A DNA stretch of 64,000 nt. It comes from an uncultured Lachnospiraceae bacterium. Its GTDB lineage: Bacteria; Bacillota; Clostridia; Lachnospirales; Lachnospiraceae. Numbering within the stretch: the first letter of the stretch is position 1; every line of letters begins with the position of its first letter. The stretch lies in the NCBI GenBank assembly GCA_910587765.1, contig CAJUNR010000005.1:62001-126000 (forward strand). Reading direction: 5' to 3'. Shown here one piece after another: positions 61,782-64,000 of this stretch. Both the position numbers and the translations under genes were made by a program. The notes under the pieces were generated by a model. It did no database searches. It was given only the letters and a program-made list of their open reading frames with translations, and was not told where the DNA came from.

Positions 61782-64000
61782 GAAGAAAACATATCACAAA
61801 GCAACCGCACTGTTCATGGCCATTCTGTTATGCTTTTCGGCAAATGTATATCCCGTAAAAGCGGCTCCTGACGCTTCGCCGGAATCCGTCCGGGATGATA
61901 CATACGAAGAGAACGCAGGACAGAAACTTCAGGACGGATCCGGGGAAATCACGGAAGAAGAGAACGAACCGGGATTCCCGGATACAGACGAAAAGGAAAC
62001 AGGGGCGGATGAAACGGCGGCGGACACCGGCGAACCTTCCGGCGGCGGCGCGGAAGAAAATGCGGGTGAAGCCTCCGGCAGCGGCGCCGGTTCGCAGCCG
62101 GTGGCCTCCGGAGAGGATACCGGCCGAACAGAGCTCCCGGCGGAAACGGTATCCGATCCCAATCCAACGCCCGAAACAGAATCTCTGCTTCAGCAGGCGG
62201 AGTTTACAGAAGAAGAAGGCGAATCCCTGTCGGTTGATGAATTGCTGGAACTGGAGCTTACAGAGGATTTTGCCGATTCGCAGACAGAGGAAGAAGAAGC
62301 GGATATGCTGGAGGCCCTGGCGTCCATGTCCTTTGATGCGGCGGAAAAGGCAAGATATACGGTTCTGGTGCTGGACTGCTCCGGGAGTATGGCGGGGAAA
62401 CCGCTGACCAATCTGAAGAAAGCGGCCGTACGTTTCAGTACGCAGTTTTTTGAGGCGGACGGAACCAATTATCTCGCGGTCGTCTCCTATAATAGTTCCA
62501 GCAGAATACGATGCGGTTTTACGACTTCCCTGGAAGAGGCGGTAAAGGTGATCAACGGTCTGTCGTCCGGCGGCGGGACCAATATGTGCTCCGGACTTCA
62601 GACGGCGGAGAATTTACTGAGCCTGGTTCCGCAAAGCGGCGCTGCGATTAAAAATATCGTCCTTCTGTCCGACGGACTTCCGGAGTCCGGAAACACCAGC
62701 AAAGACGGTCCTTACACGAGCGATGATTACAGCCGTTATACCTATGCCAATGCAGTCTATCATAAAGCGCGAAGCCTCTGGGACGGCTGTTTCATTTATA
62801 CACTGGGTTTTTTCCATGCCATTTCACCGAGTCAGATTGAATTTCCGCGCCGGTTTATGAAAGATCTGCAGAACGCGGGCTATTATGAAGTCACTGATCC
62901 GGAGCAGCTGGAGTTTGTCTTCGGCGAGATCGCCGGGGATGTGACGAAGGACAACCTGGAATTTCATTATGCCTCGGGAGAAGAGCGGGACTACAAAGCG
63001 GTCTGCCATTATACGGATGAGTACTTTTACAAACCGTCCTGCGGAAAAGAAGCGCTGGACGGATATAACAACAGCCTCTCCACGGCATCGTTATGTCTGG
63101 CGCTGTCCGCCTTCGGGAGCAATGACGTCGGCAGCTCAAATTACAGCCAGAAATATAAGAACGTGAAAGAACTGCTGGAAAAGCTGGAATTTCATGATTT
63201 TGACAAGAACGACTGGTTCGAGAAGAAGCCTCAGAGTGATTCCATCGGCGTGGCGGCCGCGAATAAGGAACTGACGGTGGACGGCCATCCCTATACGCTG
63301 ATCGCGGTTGCGGTGCGCGGCGGCGGATACGAAAGCGAATGGGCCGGCAATTTTACACTTGGACGGAGCGGCCAGCACTACGGCTTTGCGCAGGCGAAAA
63401 ATCAGGTTCTGAGCTTTCTTAAATCCTATATCAGAGAGCAGAACATTACCGGCGATATCAAGATCTGGCTCACCGGCTACAGCCGGGCGGCGGCAACCGC
63501 CAATATGACTGCCGGCGCCCTGGTGGACGGTGAAAATCTCGGCGATGTGAATCTCACAAAAGAGAATCTGTACGCCTATTGCTTTGAAACGCCCATGGGG
63601 GTTCAAAAATCGGAAATTAAAGATCCCCTGAAGTATAATAATATTTACAACATCATCAACAAAAATGATCCGGTAACGAAGGTAGCCATGTCCGCTCTGG
63701 ATTTCACACGTTTCGGAAGCGACTATTTCCTTCCGGACAAGATTTCAGACGGTCAGAATTATCCGGTAAAGAAGAATGCCATGCTGGATTTTTACAATAA
63801 GATGGACAGCTTCTCCGAAACCGGCGCTTACGCGATCGATCATTTCAAAATGAAGAAGCTGGAGCTGAAATATATCCTGCCCGGAGGCGAAAGTCCCATT
63901 CAGGACGATGTAAACAATAAGTCGATTCAGGGAGATTATCTGGATACGACGATCAATAAGCTGACCAAAGAACGGATTAAGTCCAGAGATAATTATGTAA
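61768..64000 (+). CDS. Large secreted VWA-domain and lipase-like protein (runs off right edge)
   Basis: 744 codons are visible and the frame is still open at 64000. A signal peptide (KATALFMAILLCFSANVYPVKA) is followed by an acidic, Gly/Glu/Pro-rich linker to about residue 190. A von Willebrand A domain then begins (YTVLVLDCSGSMAG, an intact DxSxS MIDAS motif at about residue 203). From about residue 480 a lipase-3-like alpha/beta hydrolase pattern appears, with LTGYSRAAATANM in place of the usual GxSxG nucleophile elbow, then NKNDPVTKVAM, a possible catalytic Asp. ATG 61768 follows GGGAGGA. Likely a surface or secreted adhesin/hydrolase. Confidence 0.82.
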   Translation, partial: MFWSKKKTYHKATALFMAILLCFSANVYPVKAAPDASPESVRDDTYEENAGQKLQDGSGEITEEENEPGFPDTDEKETGADETAADTGEPSGGGAEENAGEASGSGAGSQPVASGEDTGRTELPAETVSDPNPTPETESLLQQAEFTEEEGESLSVDELLELELTEDFADSQTEEEEADMLEALASMSFDAAEKARYTVLVLDCSGSMAGKPLTNLKKAAVRFSTQFFEADGTNYLAVVSYNSSSRIRCGFTTSLEEAVKVINGLSSGGGTNMCSGLQTAENLLSLVPQSGAAIKNIVLLSDGLPESGNTSKDGPYTSDDYSRYTYANAVYHKARSLWDGCFIYTLGFFHAISPSQIEFPRRFMKDLQNAGYYEVTDPEQLEFVFGEIAGDVTKDNLEFHYASGEERDYKAVCHYTDEYFYKPSCGKEALDGYNNSLSTASLCLALSAFGSNDVGSSNYSQKYKNVKELLEKLEFHDFDKNDWFEKKPQSDSIGVAAANKELTVDGHPYTLIAVAVRGGGYESEWAGNFTLGRSGQHYGFAQAKNQVLSFLKSYIREQNITGDIKIWLTGYSRAAATANMTAGALVDGENLGDVNLTKENLYAYCFETPMGVQKSEIKDPLKYNNIYNIINKNDPVTKVAMSALDFTRFGSDYFLPDKISDGQNYPVKKNAMLDFYNKMDSFSETGAYAIDHFKMKKLELKYILPGGESPIQDDVNNKSIQGDYLDTTINKLTKERIKSRDNYV

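Overview
The window looks like chromosomal DNA of a gut-type Clostridia, most likely Lachnospiraceae. This is inferred from gene content: AAA-ATPase_like/PD-(D/E)XK proteins, DUF6020/DUF6056-type membrane proteins, DUF6273 lipoprotein, HicAB, Gram-positive Shine-Dalgarno sites and LtaS-like enzymes. No rRNA or tRNA gene was seen, so the assignment is indirect.

The backbone is three separate surface-polysaccharide operons, each with its own ABC-2 glycan exporter (permease plus ATPase), its own glycosyltransferases, and a methyltransferase joined to a coiled coil. Operon A runs leftward from 14104 off the left edge. Operon B runs rightward from 16849 to 35509. Operon C runs rightward from 42213 to 57209. 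A tyrosine recombinase (14467-15399) and a PD-(D/E)XK protein (15740-16639) sit between A and B.

The main discovery is a shared 19-bp imperfect palindrome (arms TGATAAT/ATTATCA, spacer TGCGG), followed 4 nt later by TTGANA. It occurs exactly three times that I could find, each time just upstream of the first gene of A, B or C. The copy at A is inverted relative to those at B and C. A good promoter lies inside the segment between A and B and points at A. Strong terminators lie just upstream of the sites at B and C. The simplest reading is a recombinase-driven selector: one promoter inside an invertible segment expresses A as written, and would express B (2.6-kb inversion) or C (28-kb inversion) after recombination. 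Two nine-G tracts inside membrane glycan genes of B and C (23254, 52354) add a possible second layer of phase variation by slippage.

Operon B ends with a phosphonate module: a three-domain nucleotidyltransferase/cytidylyltransferase/PEP mutase, an iron alcohol dehydrogenase and a phosphonopyruvate decarboxylase, predicted to make and activate 2-hydroxyethylphosphonate. A YidC insertase fused to a teichoic-acid-type glycerophosphotransferase is the likely transferase. Operon C carries a methyltransferase with eleven 14-residue repeats (a possible chain-length ruler), an LtaS-like enzyme and a frameshifted nucleoside-hydrolase-like gene.

Between B and C (35.5-42.1 kb) lie a convergent three-gene operon of unknown function behind a palindromic operator, an AAA-ATPase/PD-(D/E)XK gene, a decayed relative of it, and a small operon with a formyltransferase-like enzyme followed by two tandem, overlapping, related basic peptides (44 and 33 aa). 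From 57.2 kb to the right edge there is a group II intron remnant, HicAB, a 29-aa holin-like toxin gene, a chimeric broken copy of the AAA-ATPase gene, a HepT/MntA toxin-antitoxin pair, a DUF6273-type lipoprotein, and a large secreted VWA/lipase-like protein cut by the window end.
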